Of a stretch of DNA of 64,000 nt, positions 29,311 through 38,522 are shown piece by piece. Below the pieces are notes generated by a model that saw only the letters and a program-made list of their open reading frames with translations, was not told the DNA's origin and made no database searches. The translations under genes and the position numbers were made by a program. This DNA is from Methylohalobius sp. Its GTDB lineage: Bacteria; Pseudomonadota; Gammaproteobacteria; Methylococcales; Methylothermaceae. Positions within the stretch are counted from its first letter, which is position 1. Each line of letters starts with the position of its first letter. The DNA lies in the NCBI GenBank assembly GCA_026415315.1, contig JAOAHI010000003.1:50350-114349 (forward strand), in the 5' to 3' direction.

Positions 29311-29663
29311 TGCGTTATTTATTCGTTATACGCCGTGCTCCCTACGACGGGCTACGAGCGATTGAGACGTTGGACCTTCTATTGACTGTGGTGGCTTTTG
29401 ACCAAACCGTGGAGGTCGTGTTCGTTGATGACGGGGTCTGGCAGCTCTGTCGGAATCAACGGCCTCAAGCCCTAGCACAGAGGGACGTCGCGGCTATGTG
29501 GCAGACGCTGGAAGTATACGGTATCGACCCGCCGTGGGTAGAGAATGAGTCATTGTGTGAGCGCAGAATCAAGGCCTCGGACTTAGTTTTGCCGGTGCGC
29601 TCGTTGCCCCGAGCGCGTTTGGCTGGTCTGATGCGGGAGTACGATCGAGTACTAGGAGATTGA
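29310..29663 (+). CDS. dsrF: Sulfur relay protein DsrF/TusC
   Basis: A 117-residue DsrE-fold protein with the family opening RRAPYDGLRAIETLDLLL and FDQTVEVVFVDDGVWQL. It has no active cysteine in the DsrE position, as expected for DsrF/TusC. It is sandwiched between dsrE and dsrH with one-base overlaps (TGATG-type), so the three subunits should be made in equal amounts. Confidence 0.9.
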   Translation: MRYLFVIRRAPYDGLRAIETLDLLLTVVAFDQTVEVVFVDDGVWQLCRNQRPQALAQRDVAAMWQTLEVYGIDPPWVENESLCERRIKASDLVLPVRSLPRARLAGLMREYDRVLGD

Positions 29664-29965
29664 TGATGGGGGTGTTGCATGTGGTCTCACGTTCGCCTTA
29701 TACCGGCTTAGATATTTCTCATTGCTTGCAGCGCATGGACGAGGGCGATGCCCTGCTGCTTATCGCTGGCGCAGTCTATGGTGCTTGCCGCGATAGCTTG
29801 GTTGCTGCGGCCATCCAGGCTGGGTCAGTTAAGTGTTATGCGCTAGCGCCCGATCTAGAGGCGCGTGGGATTGCTTTGGAGCAGCTATTGCCGGAAGTGA
29901 CGCCGATCGATTTCGATGGGTTTGTGGACTTGGCGGTGGCTTACCCGCGCATTCTGTCATGGTGA
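29663..29965 (+). CDS. dsrH: Sulfur relay protein DsrH/TusB
   Basis: A small (about 100 residues) DsrH-family subunit: VLHVVSRSPY at the N-terminus, GDALLLIAGAVY and FVDLAVAYPRILSW at the end. A cysteine in YGACRDS is near the expected active site of DsrH. Two adjacent ATGs follow a TAGGAG site; either may be used. It overlaps dsrC by 7 bases. Confidence 0.88.
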   Translation: MMGVLHVVSRSPYTGLDISHCLQRMDEGDALLLIAGAVYGACRDSLVAAAIQAGSVKCYALAPDLEARGIALEQLLPEVTPIDFDGFVDLAVAYPRILSW

Positions 29966-30294
29966 CTTTAAAGCTTAAAGAGCAGTCGATTGTCTTGACG
30001 GAGGAGGGCTTTTTGCACGATTTTCGTGCCTGGGATGAGAGCGTGGCGATCGCCTTGGCAAGGCGCGAGGGTTTGGTTTTAAGCGAAGCTCATTGGGAGA
30101 TCATTCGCTTCATGCGCGCGTATTATCTGCGTTTCCAACATTTGCCGAATATGCGCATGTTTGTCAAGGCAGTGGCCCAAACTCTAGGCCATGAGAAAGG
30201 CAACAGCGGTTACTTACATCGTTTGTTTCCCAAAGGACCTTTGCACTATGCCTGCAAATTGGCCGGGCTACCCAAACCTCCCTATTGTCTTTAA
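29959..30294 (+). CDS. dsrC: DsrC-type sulfur carrier with two C-terminal cysteines
   Basis: A 111-residue DsrC/TusE protein: LTEEGFLHDFRAWDESVAIALA, then LSEAHWEIIRFMRAYY, EKGNSGYLHRLFPKGP and a C-terminal arm ending CKLAGLPKPPYCL. Both the penultimate cysteine C110 and the second cysteine C99, 11 residues earlier, are present. E. coli TusE has threonine at the C99 position and works only in tRNA 2-thiouridine synthesis; the two-cysteine form is the redox DsrC that forms trisulfides in dissimilatory sulfur metabolism. No dsrAB lies nearby, so the role here is open: tRNA thiolation, a sulfur-oxidation carrier, or both. End of a tight dsrEFHC operon. Confidence 0.88.
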   Translation: MVTLKLKEQSIVLTEEGFLHDFRAWDESVAIALARREGLVLSEAHWEIIRFMRAYYLRFQHLPNMRMFVKAVAQTLGHEKGNSGYLHRLFPKGPLHYACKLAGLPKPPYCL

Positions 30295-30360
30295 AAGTTG
30301 TGAAGTTAAATTCTGGCCCCATATTTTTAACACCAACTATAAATTTAAGGAGCTTAGGCC

Positions 30361-30702
30361 ATGAGTACGCGTTCCCTTCCCAAATCCCAATGGGAAACCT
30401 ATTTCGATAGCATTTCCAAACATCTGAAGGTGAATCGGGCAGAACTTGAGGTAGCTGCCATGAACCTGGGGGATCAGTTCGAGGCCGAATGGGTGCCCTT
30501 GTACGGGATAAGCTATGACCCAAAAGACGATGTCATCGAATTTGTCTTCGAAGGAATGGATCACCTGGTGCATAGACCTAGAGAAGTGTATGTGGAGGAT
30601 GGCATCCAAGGGTTGCATAGCATTGAGGTGATTGATAGCGATGGGGTGCGCCACATCGCTCGGCTCAAGGAGGCGCTAAAGCTTACACCGCCTCAGGTTT
30701 GA
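30361..30702 (+). CDS. DUF5335 family protein
   Basis: A 113-residue soluble protein matching my memory of the DUF5335 pattern: PKSQWETYFDSISK, an ELEVAAMNLGDQFEAEWVPL block, then YDPKDDVIEFVFEGMDHLVHRPREVYV. The function of the family is not known. It has an AAGGAG site 7 bases from the ATG and stands between dsrC and fhs on the same strand. Acidic, no membrane segment, no cysteines. Confidence 0.75.
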   Translation: MSTRSLPKSQWETYFDSISKHLKVNRAELEVAAMNLGDQFEAEWVPLYGISYDPKDDVIEFVFEGMDHLVHRPREVYVEDGIQGLHSIEVIDSDGVRHIARLKEALKLTPPQV

Positions 30703-30732
30703 CTTCGGTAGGATTTAATTTGGGCTCACCAT

Positions 30733-30772
30733 AAGGCAGGCTCTGACCTTTTTGCGCTCAGGGCAATGCCTT
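30733..30772 (+). promoter_or_regulatory. Imperfect 13-bp hairpin in the fhs leader
   Basis: AAGGCA (30733-30738) pairs with TGCCTT (30767-30772), and GCTCTGA (30740-30746) with TCAGGGC (30758-30764, one G-U), giving a two-part stem just before the fhs ribosome site. No T-run follows immediately, so it is not a standard terminator. It may end the DUF5335 transcript or control fhs. Confidence 0.4.
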
Positions 30773-30805
30773 TAAGCTCTCAGATTTATAGGAGGACAGA
30801 AAGCT

Positions 30806-32476
30806 ATGCTCTCTGACATTGAAATCGCCCGGCAGGCCAAGATGCTTCCCATCGCCGAACTGGCCCAAGAAAGATTTGGCATAGACCCTGTCCACTTGGA
30901 TTGCTACGGCCGCTATAAAGCCAAGCTGTCGCTCGAGTACATCCAAAGTCTAAAAGATCGGCCCAATGGCAAGTTGATCCTTGTCACGGCGATTAGTCCG
31001 ACGCCCGCAGGTGAGGGGAAGACGACCACGACCATAGGGCTGGGCGATGCTTTAAACCGCCTTGGTAAGAAGACTATGATCTGCCTGCGTGAGCCGTCCA
31101 TGGGCCCCTGTTTCGGCATCAAGGGGGGAGCCACCGGAGGAGGGCGGGCCCAAGTGGTACCGATGGAGGATATCAACCTTCATTTTACCGGGGACTTTCA
31201 TGCTGTTGCTGCGGCCCATAATCTGCTTGCGGCTTTAGTTGACAACCACATTCACCACGGTAATGCTCTGAGTTTGGATGTGTGCCAGGTAGCATGGAGG
31301 CGGGTCGTCGACATGAACGATCGTAGCCTGCGGCAAATTGTCGTCGGCTTAGGGGGAAAAACAAACGGCGTGCCGCGTGAGGATGGGTTCGATATCGTGG
31401 TGGCATCCGAGGTCATGGCCATTTTGTGCCTTGTGGAATCCTTGGGAGAGTTGAAACAGCGCTTAGGCAATGTGCTGGTCGGTTACACGGGCGCCGGAGA
31501 GCCAATTTTTGCCCGCGATCTCAAAGCCCAAGGCGCGATGACCGCATTGCTTAAGAGCGCCATTTGCCCCAATTTAGTTCAAACGCTTGAAAACAATCCC
31601 GTCTTCGTCCATGGCGGCCCTTTTGCTAATATCGCCCACGGTTGCAACTCGGTCATCGCTACGAAGTCCGCGCTTAAAATGGCCGATTACGTAGTCACAG
31701 AGGCTGGTTTCGGTGCCGATTTGGGGGCTGAGAAGTTCATCAACATCAAATGCCGCAAAGCCGGGATCCGACCGGATGCGGTAGTGCTGGTGGCGACTGT
31801 GCGCGCTTTAAAGATGCACGGCGGGATGCCTATAGAAGCACTGGCCCAGGAAAACCTGGCCGCTTTGGAAGCAGGATGTGTGAATTTAGAGCGGCATCTT
31901 TGCAATATTCGGCAGCATTTTGGCCTGCCATGCGTGGTTGCGATCAATCATTTCACCTCCGATACTGAGTTCGAGCTTGCCTGTCTTCAGGACAGAGTCG
32001 CTGCACTTGGAGCCAAGGCGGTGATATGCCGTCATTGGGCTGAAGGTGGACTTGGTGCGGAAGAGTTGGCGCGTGAGGTGCTTCAGGCCGTGGACCAGCC
32101 CTCAAGCTTTCGTTTCCTGTACCAGGATGATTTGCCTTTGTGGGAAAAAATCGAAACCATTGCTACCAAGATCTATGGGGCGGCTGAAGTCTCGGCAGAA
32201 CCCAAAGTAAGACAGTATTTGGAACGGCTTAGCGAGCTGCATCGCCACTATCCGGTCTGTATCGCTAAAACTCAATATTCCTTCGCCTGTGATCCACATT
32301 TGCGCGGTGCCCCGGCTGGACATGCTTTGACGGTGCGCGAGGTCAGGCCTGCTCACGGAGCTGAATTTGCCGTGGTGATTTGCGGCAATATCATGACCAT
32401 GCCCGGTTTACCTAAGCGGCCTGCCGCTGAGCGGATTGATGTCGATGAGAGTGGCAGAATTATAGGGCTCTTTTAG
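30806..32476 (+). CDS. fhs: Formate-tetrahydrofolate ligase
   Basis: A 556-residue enzyme making 10-formyl-THF from formate, THF and ATP. The P-loop [19 protein letters not shown] (about 65-83) and the blocks [19 protein letters not shown] and [13 protein letters not shown] are diagnostic. Strong TAGGAGG site before the ATG. It links formate, the end product of methane oxidation, to the folate C1 pool. It lies directly upstream of pmoCAB (183-base spacer) on the same strand. Length is normal. Confidence 0.98.
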   Translation: MLSDIEIARQAKMLPIAELAQERFGIDPVHLDCYGRYKAKLSLEYIQSLKDRPNGKLILVTAISPTPAGEGKTTTTIGLGDALNRLGKKTMICLREPSMGPCFGIKGGATGGGRAQVVPMEDINLHFTGDFHAVAAAHNLLAALVDNHIHHGNALSLDVCQVAWRRVVDMNDRSLRQIVVGLGGKTNGVPREDGFDIVVASEVMAILCLVESLGELKQRLGNVLVGYTGAGEPIFARDLKAQGAMTALLKSAICPNLVQTLENNPVFVHGGPFANIAHGCNSVIATKSALKMADYVVTEAGFGADLGAEKFINIKCRKAGIRPDAVVLVATVRALKMHGGMPIEALAQENLAALEAGCVNLERHLCNIRQHFGLPCVVAINHFTSDTEFELACLQDRVAALGAKAVICRHWAEGGLGAEELAREVLQAVDQPSSFRFLYQDDLPLWEKIETIATKIYGAAEVSAEPKVRQYLERLSELHRHYPVCIAKTQYSFACDPHLRGAPAGHALTVREVRPAHGAEFAVVICGNIMTMPGLPKRPAAERIDVDESGRIIGLF

Positions 32477-32521
32477 GAAGGGCAAATGCCACAACCCAGT
32501 GTGGGATATGCCATAAACCTC

Positions 32522-32549
32522 TTGACAACTTAGGGGAGCTTGTTAGACT
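32522..32549 (+). promoter_or_regulatory. Candidate sigma70 promoter of pmoCAB
   Basis: A perfect TTGACA (32522-32527) lies 16 bases before TAGACT (32544-32549, four of six matches to TATAAT), about 115 bases upstream of the pmoC start. The leader between is strikingly purine-rich and contains CCCTA-GGTA-TAGGG (32577-32590). Methanotroph pmo operons are known to use sigma70-like promoters before pmoC. Confidence 0.55.
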
Positions 32550-32665
32550 TTGGGGTACCGCAGGGAGGTGGGGGTGCCCTAGGTATAGGGTGTGGAGTAG
32601 GGAAGGAGAGAGTGGTTTTGTTTGTGAGAGAAGAGAGATACGAAGTTTAAAGGAGGTAGATGAAA

Positions 32666-33466
32666 ATGGCTGCGACGACGAGTGTGGTGGGAGTGGCGGA
32701 GGCGCCGTTGTTGGACAAGCGGTGGCTGGCGTTTGCGTTTGGGATATATACGGTTTTTTATTTATGGGTTCGGTGGTATGAGGGAGTGTATGGTTGGAGT
32801 GCGGGTTTGGATGCGTTTGCGCCGGAGTTTGAGAAGTACTGGATGAATTTCTTGTATACGGAGATAGTGTTGGAGGTGACGACGGCGTCGTTGTTGTGGG
32901 GGTATTTGTGGCGGACGAGGGATCGGAATTTGGATGCGTTGGCGCCGCGGGAGGAGTTACGGCGGAACATGACGCATTTGATTTGGTTGGTGGCGTATGC
33001 GTGGGCGATATACTGGGGGGCGAGTTATTTTACGGAGCAGGATGGCACGTGGCATCAGACGATTGTGCGGGATACGGATTTTACTCCCAGTCATATTATT
33101 GAGTTTTATTTGAGTTATCCGATTTATATTATTACTGGGTATGCGGCGATGATTTATGCGCATACGCGGTTGCCGTATTTTGATTATCGCAAGAAGGGGT
33201 TATCGCTGCCGTATTTGATTACGGTGGTGGGGCCGTTTATGATTTTGCCGAATGTAGGGCTCAATGAGTGGGGTCATACGTTTTGGTTCATGGAGGAGCT
33301 GTTTGTGGCGCCGTTGCATTATGGGTTTGTGTTTTTTGGTTGGTTTGCGCTGTCGATCTTGGGGTTACTGCTTCAGGTCTTTGCCAGCTTTGCCAACTTG
33401 ATGGGTCGGGAGTTGTGTGGTGAGTCCGTCTATCGGGGCGGAGATGCCGCTACCTGGCCGGAGTGA
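32666..33466 (+). CDS. pmoC: Particulate methane monooxygenase subunit C
   Basis: A 266-residue integral membrane subunit with about six helices. The copper-binding trio is present as Asp126, His130 (in DGTWH) and His143 (in TPSH), spaced 4 and 13 as in the crystal-structure protein, and the helix after it (IIEFYLSYPIYIITGYAAM, in part) is very conserved. The second ATG is chosen: AGGAGG at 32651-32656 lies 9 bases before it, but only 3 before the first. The coding strand between about 32700 and 33350 is extremely rich in G and T and poor in C, unlike the last 100 bases of the gene and its neighbours. First gene of pmoCAB. Confidence 0.98.
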   Translation: MAATTSVVGVAEAPLLDKRWLAFAFGIYTVFYLWVRWYEGVYGWSAGLDAFAPEFEKYWMNFLYTEIVLEVTTASLLWGYLWRTRDRNLDALAPREELRRNMTHLIWLVAYAWAIYWGASYFTEQDGTWHQTIVRDTDFTPSHIIEFYLSYPIYIITGYAAMIYAHTRLPYFDYRKKGLSLPYLITVVGPFMILPNVGLNEWGHTFWFMEELFVAPLHYGFVFFGWFALSILGLLLQVFASFANLMGRELCGESVYRGGDAATWPE

Positions 33467-33499
33467 GGAGTGGGTTTAAGGAGGTAAGGGATAGAGATG

Positions 33500-33526
33500 G
33501 AGGGGTCGCTGGGTTGGCGGCCCCTC
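33500..33526 (+). promoter_or_regulatory. Intercistronic hairpin between pmoC and pmoA
   Basis: GAGGGG-t-CGC pairs with GCG-g-CCCCTC around a 7-base loop (33500-33509 with 33517-33526). No T-run follows. A stem between pmoC and pmoA could protect or process the transcript and set the ratio of subunits; it is not a simple terminator. Confidence 0.6.
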
Positions 33527-33581
33527 TTGCCATGGGGGCGTGGTTGACAACAGCAACAACTTTGACGAGTGGAGGTAAGTG

Positions 33582-34325
33582 ATGAGCACTACGACATCTG
33601 CGGTTCGGTCGCATGCCGAGGCCGTACAGGTTTCCCGGATGGTAGATTATCTGGGGTTATTCATTCTGTTTTTTGTTTTGACGGGTTCTTATCACATTCA
33701 CGGCATGCTGACCATGGGCGACTGGGACTTCTGGGCGGACTGGAAGGATCGGCGTTTGTGGGTGACGGTGTATCCGATTGTGATGATTACCTTCCCGGCG
33801 GCGGTGCAAGCGGTGATCTGGGAGCGTTTACGTTTGCCGTGGGGGGCGACGGTATGCATTTTAGGCATTTTGTTTGGGGAGTGGGTTAATCGGTATTTTA
33901 ATTTCTGGATGTGGACGTATTTCCCGATTAACTTTGTCTTTCCGACGGCGGCGGTGCACATGGCGATCTTTTTAGACGTCGTGTTGATGCTGTCTGGGAG
34001 CTATTTGTTTACGGCGGTGATTGGTGGGTTAGGCTGGGGTCTTTTGCTGTATCCTGGCAACTGGCCGGTGGTTGGGCCGCTGCATGTGCCGGTGGAATAC
34101 AACGGTATGCTGATGTCGATTGCCGACATTCAAGGGTACCACTATGTACGCACGGGCACGCCGGAGTACATTCGGATGGTTGAGAAGGGCACGCTGCGTA
34201 CGTTTGGTAAGGACGTAGCGCCGGTGTCGGCGTTCTTTTCTGGGTTTATGTCCATTTTGATTTATTTCATGTGGCATTTTGTGGGTCGTTGGTTTGGCAA
34301 TGTTCGGTTTGTCAAGCGGACCTGA
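33582..34325 (+). CDS. pmoA: Particulate methane monooxygenase subunit A
   Basis: A 247-residue membrane subunit, the standard marker of aerobic methanotrophs. Conserved runs include GDWDFWADWKDRRLWV near residue 50, FGEWVNRYFNFW, and the C-terminal PEYIRMVEKGTLRTFG. The sequence is of the gammaproteobacterial PmoA type rather than AmoA, judged from these runs and from the operon's C1 context. GGAGG lies 6 bases before the ATG at 33582. Codon use favours G/T endings, as in pmoC but less extreme. Confidence 0.98.
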   Translation: MSTTTSAVRSHAEAVQVSRMVDYLGLFILFFVLTGSYHIHGMLTMGDWDFWADWKDRRLWVTVYPIVMITFPAAVQAVIWERLRLPWGATVCILGILFGEWVNRYFNFWMWTYFPINFVFPTAAVHMAIFLDVVLMLSGSYLFTAVIGGLGWGLLLYPGNWPVVGPLHVPVEYNGMLMSIADIQGYHYVRTGTPEYIRMVEKGTLRTFGKDVAPVSAFFSGFMSILIYFMWHFVGRWFGNVRFVKRT

Positions 34326-34364
34326 TGAGAGACAACGAGTAAAAACGGTATGAGGAGGAAATCG

Positions 34365-35606
34365 ATGAAAGCACGAACTGACAGGGTAGGGCGCTGGTCG
34401 CTGGTGGGGGCGTTGATAGCTCTGGTGGCGGCGGTGGCGTATGGGCCTGCGGCGTTGGCGCATGGGGAGAAGTCCCAGGCGGCGTTTTTGCGGATGCGGA
34501 CCATACACTGGTTTGACTTGAGTTGGTCGACGGATCAGCTCAACGTCAACGATGAGATGGAGATCAAGGGCAAGTTCCACGTCTTTGAGGGGTGGCCGGA
34601 GGCGGTGGATCCGCCGGAGGTATCGTTCCTCAACATAGGGATTCCTGGGCCGACGTTTATTCGCAAGGAGTCCTACATTGGGGACAAATTTGTGCCGCGT
34701 TCGGCGCGGTTAGAGATTGGCAAGACCTACACGTTTCGGGTGGTCTTGAAGGCTCGTCGTCCTGGGGAGTGGCACGTTCATCCCATGATTAACGTAGAGG
34801 GGGGTGGGCCGATCATTGGTCCGGGCAAGTGGGTGACGGTGAATGGTTCCATGCGGGACTTTAAGAATCCGGTGACCACTTTGACTGGGCAGACGGTGGA
34901 TTTGGAGACCTACAATGAGGGCAACATTTGGTTTTGGCATGTGTTGTGGTATGCCATTGGGGTTGCCTGGATTGCTTATTTTGCGCGCAATCCGATCTTC
35001 ATTCCGCGGTTGCTTATGGTCAATGCGGGGCGTGCGGACGAGCTGATTACGCCGACCGACAAAAAAGTGGGGTTGCTGTTTGGGGCGGCCACGATACTTT
35101 TGGTCATTTTTGGCTATTCGAGCACGCAGAGCAAGTATCCGGTGACCATACCGCTGCAGGCTGGGGTGCTGCGTGGGATTACTCCTATTGAGTTACCGAA
35201 GCCGACGGTGGACGTGAAGGTAGATGAGGCCACGTATCGGGTGCCTGGGCGGGCGATGAAGATGAAGCTGACGGTGACCAATCGTGGGGATCGTCCGGTG
35301 CAGTTGTGCGAGTTTGAGACGGCCTCGGTACGGTTTATGAATCCGGAGGTCTGCGAGGACGAGACGGGGTATCCGGAGGATCTGTTGGCGGAAGAGGGCT
35401 TGAGTGTCACGGGTGGGGCGGTGGCTCCGGGTGAGACCAAGACCTTGGAGGTAGTGGCCTCGGATGCGGCTTGGGAGGTCTATCGTCTGTCGGACATCAT
35501 CTACGATCCGGACAGCCGGTTTGGTGGCTTGTTCTTCTTCTATGATGATGCGGGCAATCGGCAGATGGTGATTGTGGATGCGCCGCTGATCCCAACCTTC
35601 ATGTAA
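34365..35606 (+). CDS. pmoB: Particulate methane monooxygenase subunit B
   Basis: A 413-residue subunit with a signal peptide (about 1-32, ending ALA) so that His33 becomes the mature N-terminus. The copper ligands match the known enzyme exactly in number: His33, His137 and His139 (in EWHVHPM); His48 (in TIHWF) is also present. Two periplasmic cupredoxin domains are joined by two membrane helices (about 186-203, 232-252). The numbering match supports the ATG at 34365, which has GAGGAGG upstream, over one five codons earlier. Last gene of the operon, followed by a terminator. Confidence 0.98.
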   Translation: MKARTDRVGRWSLVGALIALVAAVAYGPAALAHGEKSQAAFLRMRTIHWFDLSWSTDQLNVNDEMEIKGKFHVFEGWPEAVDPPEVSFLNIGIPGPTFIRKESYIGDKFVPRSARLEIGKTYTFRVVLKARRPGEWHVHPMINVEGGGPIIGPGKWVTVNGSMRDFKNPVTTLTGQTVDLETYNEGNIWFWHVLWYAIGVAWIAYFARNPIFIPRLLMVNAGRADELITPTDKKVGLLFGAATILLVIFGYSSTQSKYPVTIPLQAGVLRGITPIELPKPTVDVKVDEATYRVPGRAMKMKLTVTNRGDRPVQLCEFETASVRFMNPEVCEDETGYPEDLLAEEGLSVTGGAVAPGETKTLEVVASDAAWEVYRLSDIIYDPDSRFGGLFFFYDDAGNRQMVIVDAPLIPTFM

Positions 35607-35640
35607 ACGCAAATAACAATAACGCCTTTCATTCCCTATA

Positions 35641-35664
35641 AGCCCCCCATAAGGGGGCTTTTTT
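35641..35664 (+). terminator. Intrinsic terminator of the pmoCAB operon
   Basis: AGCCCCC and GGGGGCT (35641-35647, 35653-35659) form a 7-base stem with a 5-base loop, followed by six T. It lies 35 bases after the pmoB stop and just ahead of the convergent valS 3' end. Confidence 0.9.
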
Positions 35665-35702
35665 GTCTTCCAGCTTTATTAGGGGGTCAAAATTTGTGGG
35701 AG

Positions 35703-38459
35703 CTAAAGCGTCTGAATTTTACTTTGCTGCTCTTTAAGGCTGGTGAGAGTAATGTGAGCTTCTTCTAATTTTTTCTGTTCTTTTGCGATTACTTCTTGAG
35801 GTGCACGCTCAACAAATTTGGGGTCAGCGAGTTTGCTCTCCGATCGGGAGATTTCTTTTTCCAGTCGGCTGATTTCTTTTTCCAGCCGCTTAAGCTCTAC
35901 TTCTTTATCGATTAGTTCTGTCATCGGAATTAGAATTTTAAGCTCATTTACTAAAGCAATAGCCGATTTGGGCAAGAGCTGATCCGATCCTAACCAGCGT
36001 ATCGATTCGATGCGCCCAAGACGTTCTAAGTAAAGATGAAAACGCTCGACCCTCTGGCGATCGAGGTCGGTGCCATGCTGAAGCAGTACTGGCAGGGATT
36101 TCCCAGGTGCGATATTCATCTCACCGCGGATTCTTCGAACGCCAGAGATAAATTCTTTGAGCCAAGTGACTTCCTTCTCAGCAATCTCGTCGATAGCCTT
36201 TGGATTGGATTGTGGAAAAGGCTGAAGCATGATCGTTTTCCCATGGATATCAAGGAATACAGATACGTGCTGCCAGATCTCTTCGGTGATAAAAGGAACA
36301 ATAGGGTGGGCTAAGCGCAAGAAGGTTTCCAATACCTCAACAAGCGTACGGCGAGCGGCGCACTTCTGTGCAGGGTCCCCGATCTGAAGAGAGATTTTGG
36401 CTAATTCTAAGTACCAATCGCAGTACTCTTCCCACAGAAATTCATAGATAGCAGCAGCAGCTAAATCGAAGCGATAGTTTTCGATAGCATCGGTAGTGCT
36501 TTGAATCGCCCGTTGCAGGCAAGAGCGGATCCAGCGGTCCATGGTGGTAAGCGCTAACTCGCTCCCTGTTACGCCCAAGTTCTGGTTTTCAACATTCATT
36601 AATACATAGCGGGCAGCGTTCCAAAGTTTGTTGCAAAAATTTCGATAACCCTCGATTCGGCCAAGATCGAATTTGATGTCTCGCCCAGTGCTGGCTAGGG
36701 CTGCAAAAGTAAAGCGCAGGGCATCAGCGCCATAAGATGGAATGCCGCAGGGAAATTCTTTGCGGGTCTGCTGCTCGATTTGCCTGGCCAACTGAGGTTG
36801 CATTAATCCAAAAGTGCGTTTTTCAATCAGCTGCTCCAGGCTGATGCCATCGATTAGGTCCAAAGGGTCTAATATATTGCCTTTAGATTTAGACATTTTT
36901 CGGCCATGAGCGTCACGCACTAAGCCGTGGATGTAAACTTCGCGGAAAGGGACATCGCCCATAAATTTAAGGCCTATCATCACCATCCGCGCGACCCAGA
37001 AGAAGATGATGTCAAAGCCTGTCACGAGCACACTTGTGGGATAAAAGGTCTTAAGCTCTTGGGTCTGGTCTGGCCAGCCGAGAGTAGAAAATGGCCAAAG
37101 CGCTGAAGAAAACCAGGTGTCTAATACATCTGAGTCTTGGCGTAGCAACAAATCTTGAAGGCAGTATTTCGTTCGGATTTCTGCCTCAGAACGGCCGACA
37201 TAGACATGACCTTCCTCATCGTACCAGGCTGGGATGCGATGACCCCACCAGATCTGGCGGCTGATGCACCAGTCTTCAATGTTTTCTAGCCACTGGAAAT
37301 AAGTCTTGGTCCAGCTTTCGGGGATAAATCGGATTTTTCCTGTTTTAACTGCCTGGATAGCCTCTTCGGCTAGCGGTTTGGTTTTTACAAACCATTGATC
37401 GGTCAAATAAGGTTCGATCACTGCCCCAGAGCGATCCCCTCGTGGGACTCTGAGAGAGTGCTCTTCGACCCTCTCTAGAAGACCTTGTTTTTGCAGATCA
37501 GCAACGATTTGTTTGCGCGCCTCAAAACGGTCTAGGCCGCGATAGCAGCAGGGGACGTTGTCGTTGAGACGAGCCTCAGGGGTAAATATATTAATCGTTG
37601 GCAGATCATGCCGCTTTGCTACCTCGTAGTCATTGAAGTCATGCGCCGGCGTGATCTTAACGCAGCCGGTACCAAATTCGGGATCAACGTACTCGTCAGA
37701 AATAATAGGAATGTACCGTCCTGTTAAAGGCAGCTTAAGTAGCTGACCGATAAGGTGGCGGTGGCGTTCATCTTTAGGATTAACAGCAACCGCTGTATCC
37801 CCTAACATAGTCTCGGGACGAGTAGTGGCTACTACTAGATAGCCGGACCCATTGGCTAGAGGGTATCGGATGTACCACAAGTGCCCTTTTTCTTCCTCAG
37901 AAACCACCTCCAGATCTGATACAGCGGTACGTAGGACAGGGTCCCAGTTGATTAATCTTTTGCCGCGGTAGATAAGCCCCTCTTCGTATAGACGGACAAA
38001 CACCTCGCGTACCGCCCGTGACAAACCCTCGTCCATGGTAAAACGTTCGCGCGACCAGTCCACCGATGCTCCCATGCGGCGTAACTGGCGGGTAATGGTA
38101 CCGCCCGATTGTTCTTTCCATTGCCAAACGCGTTCGATAAACTTTTCCCTCCCCAGGTCGTGGCGGGTTTTGCCTTCTTTTTCCAGCAGCCTCTCGACTA
38201 CCATTTGCGTAGCGATACCAGCATGATCGGTGCCCGGCTGCCACAAGGTGTTATCGCCTTGCATTCTGTGATAGCGGATCAAGGCATCCATGATCGTATC
38301 CTGAAAAGCATGGCCCATGTGTAGGCTGCCGGTCACGTTGGGAGGAGGAATCATGATGCAGTAAGGTCTACCTTTACCAGAGGGAGCAAAGTACCCGTGC
38401 TCCTCCCAGAACTTGTACCAGCGCTGTTCTATCGCATGTGGATTGTAAGTTTTTTCCAT
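35703..38459 (-). CDS. valS: Valyl-tRNA synthetase
   Basis: A 918-residue class I synthetase. HIGH motif GSLHMGHAF (about 44-50), KMSKS motif [10 protein letters not shown] (about 528), the CP1 editing domain between them, the zinc-free anticodon-binding region, and a C-terminal coiled coil (about 850-915, rich in E, K and L) that binds tRNA. Size is close to E. coli ValS (951). Monocistronic, convergent with pmoB and divergent from the DNA glycosylase gene (63-base spacer). Confidence 0.98.
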   Translation of the reverse strand: MEKTYNPHAIEQRWYKFWEEHGYFAPSGKGRPYCIMIPPPNVTGSLHMGHAFQDTIMDALIRYHRMQGDNTLWQPGTDHAGIATQMVVERLLEKEGKTRHDLGREKFIERVWQWKEQSGGTITRQLRRMGASVDWSRERFTMDEGLSRAVREVFVRLYEEGLIYRGKRLINWDPVLRTAVSDLEVVSEEEKGHLWYIRYPLANGSGYLVVATTRPETMLGDTAVAVNPKDERHRHLIGQLLKLPLTGRYIPIISDEYVDPEFGTGCVKITPAHDFNDYEVAKRHDLPTINIFTPEARLNDNVPCCYRGLDRFEARKQIVADLQKQGLLERVEEHSLRVPRGDRSGAVIEPYLTDQWFVKTKPLAEEAIQAVKTGKIRFIPESWTKTYFQWLENIEDWCISRQIWWGHRIPAWYDEEGHVYVGRSEAEIRTKYCLQDLLLRQDSDVLDTWFSSALWPFSTLGWPDQTQELKTFYPTSVLVTGFDIIFFWVARMVMIGLKFMGDVPFREVYIHGLVRDAHGRKMSKSKGNILDPLDLIDGISLEQLIEKRTFGLMQPQLARQIEQQTRKEFPCGIPSYGADALRFTFAALASTGRDIKFDLGRIEGYRNFCNKLWNAARYVLMNVENQNLGVTGSELALTTMDRWIRSCLQRAIQSTTDAIENYRFDLAAAAIYEFLWEEYCDWYLELAKISLQIGDPAQKCAARRTLVEVLETFLRLAHPIVPFITEEIWQHVSVFLDIHGKTIMLQPFPQSNPKAIDEIAEKEVTWLKEFISGVRRIRGEMNIAPGKSLPVLLQHGTDLDRQRVERFHLYLERLGRIESIRWLGSDQLLPKSAIALVNELKILIPMTELIDKEVELKRLEKEISRLEKEISRSESKLADPKFVERAPQEVIAKEQKKLEEAHITLTSLKEQQSKIQTL

Positions 38460-38522
38460 GCAGTTATATCTGAGCTTAATTTTGGCTAAATTTTACCACT
38501 GAACTCCACTAGGCTTGGCATT

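Noticed and set aside
28906..30294. Simple tusDCBE naming
   Set aside because: DsrC has the second cysteine that TusE lacks, so the dsr names are kept, with the tRNA role left open.
32666..35606. Ammonia monooxygenase (amoCAB)
   Set aside because: PmoA-type sequence runs and the XoxF, FDH and Fhs context point to methane oxidation.
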